The notes beneath the pieces were generated by a model, which was not told the origin of the DNA, ran no database searches, and was given only the letters and a program-made list of their open reading frames with translations. 64,000 bases of DNA, taken from positions 1,232,025-1,296,024 of the forward strand of contig CAJNDS010000001.1 in NCBI GenBank assembly GCA_905221605.1, given 5' to 3'. The position numbers and the translations under genes are program-made. How positions within the stretch are numbered: the first letter of the stretch is position 1; each line of letters starts with the position of its first letter. This stretch comes from Symbiodinium natans. Taxonomy: Eukaryota > Sar > Dinophyceae > Suessiales > Symbiodiniaceae. Below are positions 40,901 to 49,998 of the stretch, piece by piece.

Positions 40901-41855
40901 GCACATACCAGCAAACTACCCCCCAGCCCCCCAAGCACCGCAAGGACAGGGTCGCCGGGACGCCTACCCCGCGCACCAAAGCCACCCTTACCCAGACCCC
41001 CGTCCGCCCTATCCGATTCAGCACGGATACCGGCCACAGTCTCCGCCAGCCCCCAACCCTTACCAGAGCCAACCTCCAAACACGCGCCACTCCCATGGGT
41101 CCCAGGCCCAGACACCTCCCCAGGCTCCACCTCAGGGATCCGAGACCTCGAAGTACCCACCTCGTGAGCCCCCAGCTCAAAAGCCCAAAGCGCCATATCC
41201 GTCCCAGAGCGCATGGGGCCCGCGAGACAACAGGGAGACGCCCCCAAGCTCTTGGGGTGCCCGTGCCGACATGAAGTCGGGAGAGGGACACCGCCTGCGT
41301 CGCCGCAGGCGCCACCGCTCCACGCGGGAGCCCACGGACCGACCGGCCTCTCACCGGCGCTCGCATCGGCGGAGGCGAGACCGCAGCCGCAGTCGAAGAG
41401 CAACTCCCGAGAGACCCCCTGGAGATCATGGCGCTGTGCCGGCTCAGATGCAGCCGCCAAAGCAGCCGCCAATGCAGCCGCCAAAGCAGCCGATGCAGCC
41501 GCCAACGCAGCCTGGCCCGCCTCCGCGTGCTCGGGAAGAGCGACCGTGGCCTTACGCAAATCCTTCAATCCCTCACCCTGCAGTTCCGCCATCACGGCCA
41601 CCGTTTCCCGACCGGGTCGACCGGCCGGTCGTGCAACGCGCCCCGCCGTCGCACTTGGCGCAGCCGCACGCAACGCAGCAGCGCTTGCCGCAGGCACACG
41701 TGCCGCAGCACTCGCTGCCACCGCAGGCGCGGATGCAGCAGGCACCACCGCAGGCACAACCCCGCGCGCCTCACGGAGGACGGGAGCCCAGCCGTCCGCC
41801 ACCTGCGTGGAGGGACCTCGCGCAGCCGCAGCGGCCGCGGCCCCACCCTTATTGA
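38000..41855 (+). CDS. Proline/glutamine-rich protein with RS-like segment, 3' exons
   Basis: Plus-strand exons with a shared disordered, Pro-rich character: 38000-38072 (DIEPCQVKPAQPAQARPGPE), 38347-38418 (ERVPESDVPSEPPPGWHSAS), 40521-40651 (PPSAKPKQSEVAPGPPPAAP) and a long last exon from about 40782 to TGA 41855. The last exon has no ATG start. It runs 357 codons through QSHPYPDPRPPYPIQHGYRP, an arginine/serine stretch (RRRRRHRSTREPTDRPASHR ... RDRSRSRRATPERPP) and Gln/Pro repeats (QPPKQP). RS-like segments are typical of RNA-processing proteins, so a nuclear RNA role is possible but only inferred. A 347-codon antisense frame (40873-41916) is an Ala-rich shadow. Exon phases between 40651 and 40782 do not match with the limits given, so a boundary is wrong or an exon is missing. 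Confidence 0.55.
38530..38633 (+). CDS. Possible terminal exon
   Basis: One plus-strand frame reads TATFRQDVCGQQTPQGMFVY followed by SFFADDD and a TAA. Two other frames are also open, so this is tentative. It lies inside the intron span of the Pro-rich gene and could be an alternative exon or another gene. Confidence 0.3.
38716..38955 (-). CDS. Unknown protein fragment, opposite strand
   Basis: The minus strand is open for about 80 codons ending at TAG 38716, reading CLPHNKFAGPLHYSRLTLSI, CDKNWLELGWESLKGY and EILGLAAKLGMPPEAVEVA. Composition is clearly protein-like and not repeat-derived. No ATG is needed if it is an exon; an ATG-less upstream part (GSGELVLVSRS) keeps the frame open. It sits inside an intron of the plus-strand gene. 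Family not recognised. Confidence 0.45.
   Translation of the reverse strand, partial: FHGSGELVLVSRSCLPHNKFAGPLHYSRLTLSICDKNWLELGWESLKGYTEAPCSLIPRGEILGLAAKLGMPPEAVEVA
38986..39173. repeat. Near-perfect CCCTAAA array
   Basis: About 26 units with two single-base variants. Confidence 0.9.
39180..40020. repeat. GAAGCCAATTTTGGCCTTCT tandem repeats
   Basis: A 20-40-bp unit built on TTCTGAAGCCAATTTTGG is repeated many times between 39420 and 39990. The leading part (39180-39410) has a plausible plus-strand frame (SEHFSTLELFESHPVPFRAL) that runs straight into the repeat, so a gene fragment from which the repeat grew is possible. Confidence 0.7.
40085..40515. repeat. CCCTAAA and CCCGAAA arrays around an open island
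   Basis: C-rich arrays at 40095-40205 and 40385-40510 flank the island 40235-40330, which is open in two plus-strand frames (SLVYMLPSGPVAGACLRCRS or RPRGRRVPEMSQRGALAGF). Confidence 0.7.
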
Positions 41856-42240
41856 GGAATGCGACATGAACCACTGCTTGCTCGCAGACGCGTTTGAGCC
41901 CAGGAAATGTGCACATGGCCTTCAGCTCAGGTGGTCGGAGTCCTCCGCCCCAGCAGGGGTTTCTGCAGCACCGGTGCCGGTGCCAGCAGCCGTGGCGCCG
42001 CCGTTTGGCCGCAATCGTTTCTTAGGGTCCCGGATACCCCAACATGATAGCAATAATGCATTCAACTCATTCAGGGCCCTCATTCTGGCAGGTGGAATTA
42101 GGGATAAGTAAGGTGCATGACGGTGTATACTCCTTAATTCGAGGGGTGTGAGGATGAGGGTTCAGGGTTCAGGGTTTAGGGTATAGGGTTTAGGGTTCAG
42201 GGTTTAGGGTTCGGGGTTTAGGGTGAGCTCCATTTGGGAG
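41856..42240. other. Probable 3' untranslated region and heptamer tract
   Basis: Sequence after the TGA at 41855 remains GC-rich and open in other frames (for example HMAFSSGGRSPPPQQGFLQH), so a different 3' splice choice cannot be excluded. CAGGGTT-type heptamers start at about 42155. Confidence 0.4.
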
Positions 42241-42250
42241 GTTCGACGCG

Positions 42251-42318
42251 CAAGAGTCCTACAGCTACAGCAGCCGGCATCTCAGTTCGTCCGACTTGCC
42301 CATCTGCCTTGAAACCCT
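42251..42318 (+). CDS. Possible exon
   Basis: After catttgggag the plus strand reads FDAQESYSYSSRHLSSSDLP then ICLE. It is Ser/Tyr-rich. Another plus-strand frame is also open. Confidence 0.3.
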
Positions 42319-42324
42319 AAACCC

Positions 42325-42600
42325 CAAGCCCCAAACCTTATACCCCAAACCCCACACCCCACACCCCACACCCCACACCCCACGCCCCAAACCCCAAACC
42401 CCAAACCCCAAACCCCAAACCCCAAACCCCAAACCCCAAACCCCAAACCCCAAACCCCAAACCCCAAACCCCAAACCCGAAACCCTAAACCCTAAACCCT
42501 AACCCTAAACCCTAAACCCTAGACCCTAGACCCTAGACCCTAAACCCTAGACCCTAAACCCTAAACCCTAAACCCTCAACCCTAAACCCTAAACCCTAAA
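42325..42600. repeat. CCCCAAA, CCCTAGA and CCCTAAA arrays
   Basis: A CCCCACA-to-CCCCAAA block (42345-42478) gives periodic GFGVWGL frames on the minus strand that are not genes. CCCTAGA and CCCTAAA units follow. Confidence 0.9.
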
Positions 42601-42738
42601 CCCTACGCCGCCCGAAGCCTTACCTGGCCCTACCTTGAGAACCCAAACCCCCAAATCCCCAAGCCCCCCACCCACCACGCCCCCAACCCCCGAAACCCCA
42701 AACCCCCGAAACCCCAAACCCCCAAACCCCCAAGCCAG

Positions 42739-45059
42739 AAACCCCGAACCCGCTGAAGTTCTGCAAGATTTAGGGGACGACACATTCGCGCTCAGGTGAG
42801 CGGTCTGGGTCGGCGGACTCTTACAGCCGCATCCCCAGGCGTTTTAGGGTTTAGGGTTTAGGTTTAGGGTTTGGGGTTTAGGCGGTTTAGAGTTTAGGGT
42901 TTGGGGTTTAGGTTTAGGGGTTTAGGGTTTAGGGTTTTAAGCAGTCGTGTGTTTAAGTGTGAGTGGATTGTGTTTAAGTGTGGGTGGGTGTGGGTGTCGG
43001 TTGGGGGCCGGTTGGGGTTCAGGGATGTTCAGGGTGTACCTCCGGAAGCCCTACTTGGATCTTCAGGGTACTTAGTAACCCTGGGTTTAGGGGTTTAGGG
43101 TTTAGGGTTTAAAGGGTTATAACTGTACTTATATCCTAATAATATCTGACTAGAGTACGCACGGGGCTACTCTTATAATGGGTTACTAAGCACCCTGAAC
43201 CTCCAAGTATTGTCATCCTCAGAGGCTGACCCTAAACCCTAAACCCTAAACCCTAAACCCTAAACCCTAAACCCTAAACCCTAAACCCCTAAACCCCTAA
43301 ACCCCTAAACCCCTCAACCCCTCAACCCCTAAACCCCTAAACCCCTAAACCCCTAAACCCTTAAACCCTAAACCCTAAACCCTAAAAGGCCGTCATCGCT
43401 GACATGGCCCAACGAACTCCCCGAAGCATTTCTTCGCAACCTCATAAGATTAGAAGCCCTAGACAAACCCCAAACCCCAAACCCCAAACCCCAAACCCCA
43501 AACCCCAAACCCCAAACCCCAAACCCCAAACCCCAAACCCCAAACCCCAAACCCTGAACCCTAAACCCTACACCCCAATCCCTATACCCTAAAACCCTGA
43601 ACCCTGAACCCCAAACCCCAAATCTCAAACCCTGCACTCCTAAGGCTCCTACTCGAGCGTCGGACCTATGGGAGTCGCGGCCTTAGCCTTGAAGGACGCC
43701 TCAAAGAAGGCGGTTTAGGGTTTAGGGTTTAGGGTTTAGGGTTCAGGGTGTTTCGGCTGGCAGGGCTAGAGTTTTAGGGTGGGTTTAGGGTTTAGGGTTT
43801 AGGTTTTAGGGTTTAGGGTTTAGGGTTTAGGGTGTTTCGGGGTTAGTTAGGGTTTAGGGCTTATAGGGCTAGAGGTTTTGGGGTTTAGGGTTTAGGGTTT
43901 AGCTAAACCTTAAACCCCAAACCCTAAACCCTAAACCCTAAACCCTAAACCCTAAACCCTAAACCCTAAACCCTAAACCCTAAACCCATGAACCTCCAAG
44001 TTGTAGTTGGCTAATACGTACCATGAACCTCCAAGTAGGGGCCCTTTCGCTTTAAAGCCTGAAACCCTAAACCCTAGGCCCTAAAACCCTAAACCCTAAA
44101 CCCCAAACCCGAAACCCTAAACCCCAAACCCTAAACCCTAAACCCTAAACCCCAAACCCTACAAAAGAAAGGTTTTCGGTAGGGCTCTTCTTGCCCAGGC
44201 TCCCGGCGCTTCACGCCCAGCGCCAGGTGAGGGGCTGTCAGGGTTTAGGGTTTAGGGTTAGAGTTTAGGGTGTAGGGTTTAGGGGTTAGGGTATCGAGCT
44301 GCTTTCCTCCGACTTTGAGCTCGAATTCTGGCGAACTAGGCGTGAAGGCTCTTGCCGCATGGGTGTGTTTACAGACAAACAGACACGTAGCCATGGGTAC
44401 ATGTGGGCAGGGAGGGTGCAGACCTCTTTTTTTGTGGGAGGATGTCATCCTAAACCCTTATGCAATGCTCGCCGAAGCCCGCTGTCTTTATTGTGAGAGG
44501 CGAGTGGGGTTGGAGGCTTGTCGGTTCAAACGCCCCTGATATATAACCCCTAGAACCCCTCAAAACCCCCAAGCCTCCTTCAACAAACACACTAGAAAAC
44601 TCTAAACCCCATGGAAACATATTCAAACCCCCGAATGCGCAGGCATCTCGCCCTTTGCGGCCGCAACTCCGACCGTTGTCCCGGTGCCATCACAGCCCGC
44701 TCCGAAGGTGCCGCGACAGGGTTGGTTGAAATTATCAGGGTTTGGGGTTTAGGGTTTGGGGTTTAGGGTTTAGGGTTTAGGATTTGGGGTTTAGGGTTTA
44801 GGGTTGAGGGTATCGCGAAGTTTTGAGAGGTTTCGATTTTGACTTGGGAAGAGTTTCAAGTTACACGGACAGGGGTTAAACGCTAGCAGGCCTAACCCTC
44901 TACACCCGAAACCCTAAACCCTAAACCCCAAACCCCAAACCGCAAACCCCAAACCCCAAACCCTAAACCCTAAACCCTAACCCTAAACCCTAAACTCTCC
45001 CCTTGGAGCTCCAGGTCTGCCTCATGGACGGCGAGGACTACTCCGAGTCTAGCCCTTAG
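42739..45059 (+). CDS. Series of plus-strand exons, unknown product
   Basis: Six islands on one strand, several with good splice signals: 42739-42795 (NPEPAEVLQDLGDDTFALR, donor GTGAGC), 43645-43712 (YSSVGPMGVAALALKDASKK, donor GTTTAG from the heptamer), 44199-44226 (micro-exon between cttgcccag and GTGAGG), about 44291-44455 (LLSSDFELEFWRTRREGSCR), 44643-44719 (ISPFAAATPTVVPVPSQPAP) and 45003-45059 (LELQVCLMDGEDYSESSP then stop TAG). They probably belong to one gene ending at 45059, but joins and phases are unproven. The 43390-43462 island (SSLTWPNELPEAFLRNLIRL) may be a further exon. No domain is recognised. Confidence 0.4.
43166..43212. repeat. CCTCCAAGTA interspersed repeat, copy 3
   Basis: TTATAATGGGTTACTAAGCA then CCCTGAACCTCCAAGTA. 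Tandem partial copies occur at 43987-44038. Confidence 0.55.
43215..43620. repeat. CCCTAAA, CCCCTAAA octamer and CCCCAAA arrays
   Basis: Three variant blocks (43235-43285, 43285-43360, 43470-43555) lie side by side, each internally homogeneous. Confidence 0.9.
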
Positions 45060-45490
45060 CCGCCTTTCCTGGCACCAGAATGGACTCTAAAAGTTCGCCT
45101 ATCTAGGGTTTAGGGTTTAGGGTTTAGGGTTTAGGGTTTATGGTTTAGGGTTTAGGGTGTAGGGAGTCATGTGCCCTATTCAGGGTTCAGGGTGTTTATA
45201 AGGGTTACTCCAAACCTGCAACCCTATTGGGGTTCATGTGGTCCTCAGGTTGTGGATGGAAGGCGCACTTCGGGTTTAGAGGTTCCTTGTTTGTAGGGGC
45301 TGAGGAGAGTACCCTAAGCCCTAAACCTTAAAAGCTGCTGGGCCGTCATTCTCGGAGTCAAGAGAAGGCTGCTAGAGCTGCGAAGAGTCGAAAGGGAAGT
45401 TTTTCATAGTAGTTTCCCAGCAGCTGAGGGTACCAACTCCTAAACCCTAGACCCTGAACCCTCGACCCTAAACCCTCAACTTCCATCAGC
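45060..45490. other. Heptamer tracts and a hairpin-flanked island
   Basis: TTTAGGG units lie at 45105-45160. An island (45331-45427) is bounded by AGCTGCTGGG and its complement CCCAGCAGCT. No coding sequence is supported. Confidence 0.45.
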
Positions 45491-45498
45491 CCCTAGCG

Positions 45499-46675
45499 AT
45501 GATGGCACGGGTGTGCTGGGTTCTGCTTGCTGCGCCAGTTTGGGCCGCTCCCCCGACGAGTTCCTTCAAGGTGTGCACAGCCGGGGACTACCCTCCCCTC
45601 ACGCACTTCAGCAAGGAGGGCGGCTACTTACTTCGCCAAGAGTTGAACTTTAAGCTTTTTGGGGTTTCCTGACTTAGCAGGAAGAACCCTAAACCCTAAA
45701 CCCTAAACCCTAAACCCTAAACCCTAAACCCTAATCCCTTGGTTTTGTTTGGAGAAGTAAGGCTATCAGGGCCTAGGGCCGCTGGTGATTCAGAGCTTCG
45801 CAGCCGCGCGCAACTACACGGTGGAGTTTGTGCTCACTCCCTGGGCTAATCTCAGCAGCAACCTGAGGCTTGCTGGCTCAACAACCCAACTTTTCAACTT
45901 TTGGGGGCTTCTTATAAGGGAATTTATTCTGAAAGTTTCAACTTTTGGGCTTCTTATAAGGGAATTTATTATTCTGAAAGTTTCAGCTTTCATTTCCTTG
46001 GGTTTTGGGCCAGTAAGGAGGGCAGAGTGCCTGGTGGCGGCAGGGGGCATCACCTGGACGCAGAAGCGGGCCGAGGAGTTCCTGGTCTCGGTTCCCCTGG
46101 AGCCGGACAGGAAGGTGCCCATCTTTGCCTCAAGGAGCACGCAGCGCTTCGAGGATTTCAAGGATTTTGACCGGGAAGGGGTGAGCATCATTGAGAACCA
46201 TGGCGGTACGAACGAGAAGTACGCCCACGTCCTCTTTCAGAAGGGTCTGCTTACGAAGCCGGTCCTCGACATCGCCCCGAGCAACCAGGAGGCGTACGCG
46301 TGCCTGCGCGAGTGCAGCGCGCGCCCCCTCGTCATGTTCACGGACAGCATCGAGGTCGACTTCCTTGCTGGACAGCCGGGCTCAACTTTCTCAGACAAGG
46401 GCCTACGCATGGCCATGCCAGACATTCCCGCCTTCGAGAGCCACAAGGTTTTCCTGGCCCGGAATACCTCAGCAGGCGCCGCGATACTGCAAGAGCTCAA
46501 CAAGTTCCTGGTTGACATCAAGTCTGACGGACGGTACGAGCTCTGGAAGCGGAAAGCCTTCTCCACCAAGTACCCCTCTCCTTCCGCCACCTGCCCTCTC
46601 CAGGCGCTCTGTACAGAAGGTGCCGAGCTGTACAGGGGAGGTGCCACTCCCAGGCCAGGTCTGCTTCTTCTCTAG
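45499..46675 (+). CDS. Secreted periplasmic-binding-fold protein, cyclohexadienyl dehydratase (PheC)-like
   Basis: Exon 1 (45499 to about 45630) starts MMARVCWVLLAAPVWA, a signal peptide, then FKVCTAGDYPPLTHFSKEGG, the first strand of an SBP family-3 fold. After an intron with CCCTAAA units, exon 2 begins near 45770 (VIQSFAAARNYTVEFVLTPW). A second intron (about 45868-46022) is stopless and carries a 44-48-bp tandem duplication, so retention would not break the frame. Exon 3 has AAGGITWTQKRAEEFLVSVP, SIIENHGGTNEKYAHVLFQK and VMFTDSIEVDF, matching the GGI..T..R, GGTNE and TDAIE-type motifs of PheC-like prephenate/arogenate dehydratases. Stop TAG is at 46675. The family is mainly bacterial, so horizontal origin is likely. 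It could also be a non-catalytic amino-acid-binding protein. Donors were not fixed. Confidence 0.6.
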
Positions 46676-47285
46676 GTTTTAGGCTTTACTGTCAACCTCC
46701 CTTTTGCATCTGCCGGCCACGCGAGAGTGGTTCCGCGGCGGACGTTTGACCCGACGCTCGCAGAACAGCAAAAGCGTGCCACAGGCCCAAGACGCAACCC
46801 AGCGAAGGTCCAAGCCTCCCCACCCCCCCCCCCCCCCCCCCCCCCCCCCCATATCCACCCATGTCCCGACCTTAACCCCCAACCCCCAACCCCCAACCCC
46901 CAACCCCCAACCCCCAATCCCCAACCCCCAACCCCCAACCCCCAACCCCCAAATCCCATTGTCCGAAGCCTACTTACTTAGCCCGGCAAGGTCGGAGAGC
47001 CATAGCCGTTATAGCCTTCTGGTCATGTAGTGTTCTTGGGGTTTCAGGAGCCCTAAGTCCTAAACCCTAAACCCCGAGCTCTAAGCCCTAACCCCTAAAC
47101 CCTAAACCCTAAACCCTAAACCCTAAACCCTAAACCCTAAACCCTGCACCCTAAACCCTAAACCCTAAACCCTAAACCCTAAACCCTAAACCCTAAACCC
47201 TAAACCCTAAACCCTAAACCCTAAACCCTAAACCCTAAACCCCAAACCCAATGAAATGAACACACCCTCAGCCCCGAACTAAACC
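46676..47285. repeat. Poly-C run, CCCCCAA array and CCCTAAA array
   Basis: A run of C (about 46816-46850), CCCCCAA heptamers (46870-46950) and a long CCCTAAA array (47095-47245) follow the PheC-like gene. The Pro-rich and Gly/Trp-rich frames over it are artefacts. Confidence 0.85.
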
Positions 47286-47292
47286 CTGACAC

Positions 47293-47372
47293 AGGTCCTC
47301 CGACTCGTCCTCCTCTTCGCTGAGGGTCCTTCCGAAGGCCCCGTTGTGCACACTGTGCGGCACGTTGAGCCC
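47293..47372 (-). CDS. Candidate exon, acidic C-terminal half
   Basis: After ccctag the minus strand reads LNVPHSVHNGAFGRTLSEEE then DESEDLCQG. It is flanked by CCCTAAA (left) and TTTAGGG (right). No family recognised. Confidence 0.4.
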
Positions 47373-47950
47373 TAGGGTTTAGGGTTTAGGGTTTAGGGTT
47401 CCCTAGGTTGTAAGTCTAAGGCCGCAAGAGGTAAGCTTGGGGGTTTGGGGTTTCGGGCTTAGTGTTTAGGGTTTGGGGTTTCGGGCTTAGGGTCGAAAAT
47501 GTAAGTAGGGTACTAGAAGGCCTTTGTAAGGGGTATACAAGAGAGTGCGCTTGTCATGGTATATGGAGGTTTCCGAAAATTGGGTACCCTTTTTGGGGGT
47601 CCCCTTAAGGGGATTGTATTCTATCTGGGGTACCCTAAACCCTACACCCTACACCCTACACCCTACACCCTACACCCTACACCCTAAACCCTAAACCCTA
47701 AACCCTAAACCCTAAACCCTAAACCCTAAACCCTAAACCCTAAACCCTAAACCCTAAACCCCATTTGGGAAACTCCGGTATGTTCATTGTTCAAGTTTGG
47801 ATTGTGGCGGCCGGCTTCACCCTGAACCCCAAGACCCCTTCAACAACGACCTACAGAATCCGAAAACCCTAAGGTTTAGGGTTTAGGGTTTAGGGTTTAG
47901 GGTTTAGGGTTTAGGGTTTAGGGTTTAGGGTTTAGGGTTTAGGGTTTAGG
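47373..47950. repeat. Heptamer arrays, KpnI-palindromic tract and open island
   Basis: GGGTACCC palindromes near 47605 and 47630 bracket CCTTTTTGGGGGTCCCCTTA, resembling family B. CCCTACA then CCCTAAA units occupy 47637-47762. The island 47765-47870 is open in two frames (for example MFIVQVWIVAAGFTLNPK). TTTAGGG units are at 47875-47950. Confidence 0.6.
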
Positions 47951-47989
47951 GTTACAGATCGTCTTCCGTACAGCTCGTGGCTTCCGAGC

Positions 47990-48249
47990 GGCATCGAGTT
48001 TACAGCGCTGTGGAAGAGTGCCCTCTGGTGTGTGCGAGGGGACCAAGCTGCAACGGACTGGACCGAGCCGCGACTGGCGGATTACCTAGAGGACCACCTC
48101 CTGCAAGTGAGCGCCAGCGGAGCATCGGTGCCCCCTGGCGGAGTGGCCTGGGATGTGTTCCTCTTAGCTTCACCACTTACGCTCCCAATGCCATCGAAAG
48201 ATCTTGGAGGTTGCTGAAGTCGCTGCTGATGTCGAAGTTCCTTCGCTGA
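47990..48249 (+). pseudogene. Protein fragment with frame change, possibly transposase-derived
   Basis: One plus-strand frame reads EFTALWKSALWCVRGDQAAT, DWTEPRLADYLEDHLLQVSA and GGVAWDVFLLAS, ending at a stop near 48216. The overlapping next frame reads TTYAPNAIERSWRLLKSLLM to a stop at 48249. NAIERSWRLLK recalls the C-terminal segment of MULE-like or related dinoflagellate transposase-like proteins, but that is only a resemblance. A frameshift near 48170-48180 or an unrecognised intron would explain the two frames. Confidence 0.35.
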
Positions 48250-48349
48250 AGCCCTATACGCTAAGCCCTACGCCCTACGCCCTAAGCCTTAAGCCCTAAG
48301 CCCTAAGCCCTAAACCCTAAACCCTGAACCCCAAACCCTAAAGAACAAG

Positions 48350-48720
48350 GTTTATGATGCCAGCTGTAGGGTGTCCTGGGACACGGGGGGTCGCTTGGGC
48401 CACTTGGGTCATGAGACTTGGAACACGTGGGACGCTTGGAACACTTCTTGGGTTTTGGGTTTAGGGTTTAGGGTTTCGGGTTTAGGGTTTAGGGTGTAGG
48501 GTTTAGGGTTTAGGGTTACCCGGGACCTGGGTCACTTGCGTCACTTGGAGCACTTGGGACACAGAACTTACACTTTAGTCACTCGGGCCACTTACGGCAT
48601 GATGGAGAACTTGGAGCTTAGGAAGCTTGGAGACTTGAAGCACTTGGAACACCTGGGTCACACTTGGGGGCTTACGAAAACTAGGGAGCCGGCGTTGAAA
48701 CACCCTAGAACCCTAATCAA
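48350..48720. repeat. CACTTGGG-type short-period minisatellite
   Basis: CACTTGG, ACTTGGA and GGTCACTTG motifs recur every 9-10 bases on both sides of a TTTAGGG tract (48455-48520). The 63-codon frame is a repeat translation. Confidence 0.6.
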
Positions 48721-48729
48721 GCCCTAAAC

Positions 48730-49060
48730 CCCAGAACCCTCAAGCCCACAACCCTACTTTTAAGACCCTGATCCCTTCAAAACCCACAAGCTCAACTCCC
48801 CCTAGCTCCTACCTGCACCCACCCCTTAAAGCCTAAACCCTGCACACAAAAGCTTGAAACCTCAAACCCCAAAACCCTCAAGGTCTGAAGCCTTTCAACT
48901 CTGAAACCCGAAAGCCCCTGAGGCCCTTCTGGCTTTAGACCCTGGGCCCGGAATAGTTACTAGTAGCATTCCCGTATGGTGCATATATATGTATGCGACA
49001 ATACACCCCCCCCCCCCCCCCCCAAAACCCTGTTCTAGTTATCGAGGCCCTGACATTAAG
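48730..49060. other. C-rich unassigned interval with poly-C run
   Basis: Diverged CCCTAAA-like sequence and a C run (49006-49023) next to ATATATATGTATGC. No gene is seen. Confidence 0.5.
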
Positions 49061-49061
49061 C

Positions 49062-49260
49062 CCCTAAGCCCTAAGGCCCTAAGGCCCTAAGGCCCTAAGG
49101 CCCTAAGGCCCTAAGGCCCTAAGGCCCTAAGGCCCTAAGGCCCTAAGGCCCTAAGGCCCTAAGGCCCTAAGGCCCTAAGGCCCTAAACCCTAAACCCTAA
49201 ACCCTAAACCCTTAACCCTTAACCCTTAACCCTAAACCCTAAACCCTAAACCGTAAACCC
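49062..49260. repeat. CCCTAAGG octamer array
   Basis: About 14 consecutive CCCTAAGG units (49070-49182) change abruptly to CCCTAAA, CCCTTAA and CCCTAAA units. Confidence 0.95.
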
Positions 49261-49264
49261 TGCA

Positions 49265-49340
49265 AACTGGCGGAGGCCGGCACGGCTGCGGTGCACCCAC
49301 CTGGACCTCAGGTGTACGGAGGTGCATTCATAGGGGTGGT
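49265..49340 (-). CDS. Candidate exon, basic
   Basis: The minus strand reads YHPYECTSVHLRSRWVHRSR then AGLRQF without a stop. It is bracketed by CCCTAAA on the left and G-rich repeats on the right. No family recognised. Confidence 0.35.
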
Positions 49341-49344
49341 AGGT

Positions 49345-49812
49345 CAAAATTAGGGTTTTTAGGGTTTATATCGGGTTGGAGGACTCTTATAAGGGTGCAC
49401 TTGGGATTGTTAGGGTTTCTAGGGTTTGAGGACCTACACGGGTGTAATTGAGGGGTTTTTAGGGCTTGTAGGGGTTTGTAGGGTTTACTTAGAGGGTTTT
49501 GAGGGGTGAGGTTTGTAGGGTTTAGAGAGCTTAGGGTTCGGGCGGCCTTAAAACCCGAAACACCTGAGGTCCTTTCTACTAGTTTAGGGTGGGCGGGAGG
49601 GTTGGGGGGTTTGGGGTTTAGGGTTTTAGGGTTTGGGTTTAGGGTTTGGGGTTAACTAGGCCGTAGGGTTTTAGAAGTCTGGGGGGAAACGTCCTGCACC
49701 CATTTTTTGTGGAACCGGGGCTGAAGGCGTGAGCCAAACAGGTTGAGGGTTTAGGATAGTTCTTTAGGGAACTGGCCGTGTAGGGTTTGGGACTGAGGCC
49801 TGCTTCTGTTCC
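49345..49812. other. Degenerate G-rich repeats
   Basis: Strongly diverged TTTAGGG-like sequence with small islands. No coding sequence could be supported. Confidence 0.5.
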
Positions 49813-49820
49813 CTTGTAAG

Positions 49821-49921
49821 TTGGGATGCTCCCCCTTTTTCTAACAGTCCTTAATCGGGATTTTAGTGCCCTCCATTATCATCCCTACTGAGGACTGTTA
49901 CCATAAGGGGGAACATCCCAA
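49821..49921. mobile_element. MITE family A, intact copy 3 with 8-bp target duplication
   Basis: A 101-bp element starts TTGGGATGCTCCCCCTTTTT and ends GGGGGAACATCCCAA. Inner inverted motifs AACAGTCC/GGACTGTT are present. The identical octamer CTTGTAAG flanks both ends (49813-49820 and 49922-49929). Eight-base duplications are typical of hAT- and P-type transposases. No coding capacity. Confidence 0.85.
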
Positions 49922-49998
49922 CTTGTAAGCCACAATTGTCCCCCACAAAGTTTTTGGTTTTTGGTCTTCAAAGCGCTAAGCCCGAGAACCCCCGACAG

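Noticed and set aside
40873-41916. 347-codon minus-strand Ala-rich frame
   Set aside because: It is antisense to the Pro/Gln/RS-rich exon. The poly-Ala stretches arise from GCN-rich complement of CAG/CCG codons.
42265-42502. Long frames reading GFGVWGLGFGVWGL or NPKPQTPNPKPQTP (also at 43368-43637, 46672-46981, 55568-56069)
   Set aside because: These are translations of CCCCAAA/TTTGGGG or CCCCCAA heptamers, open in several frames on both strands.
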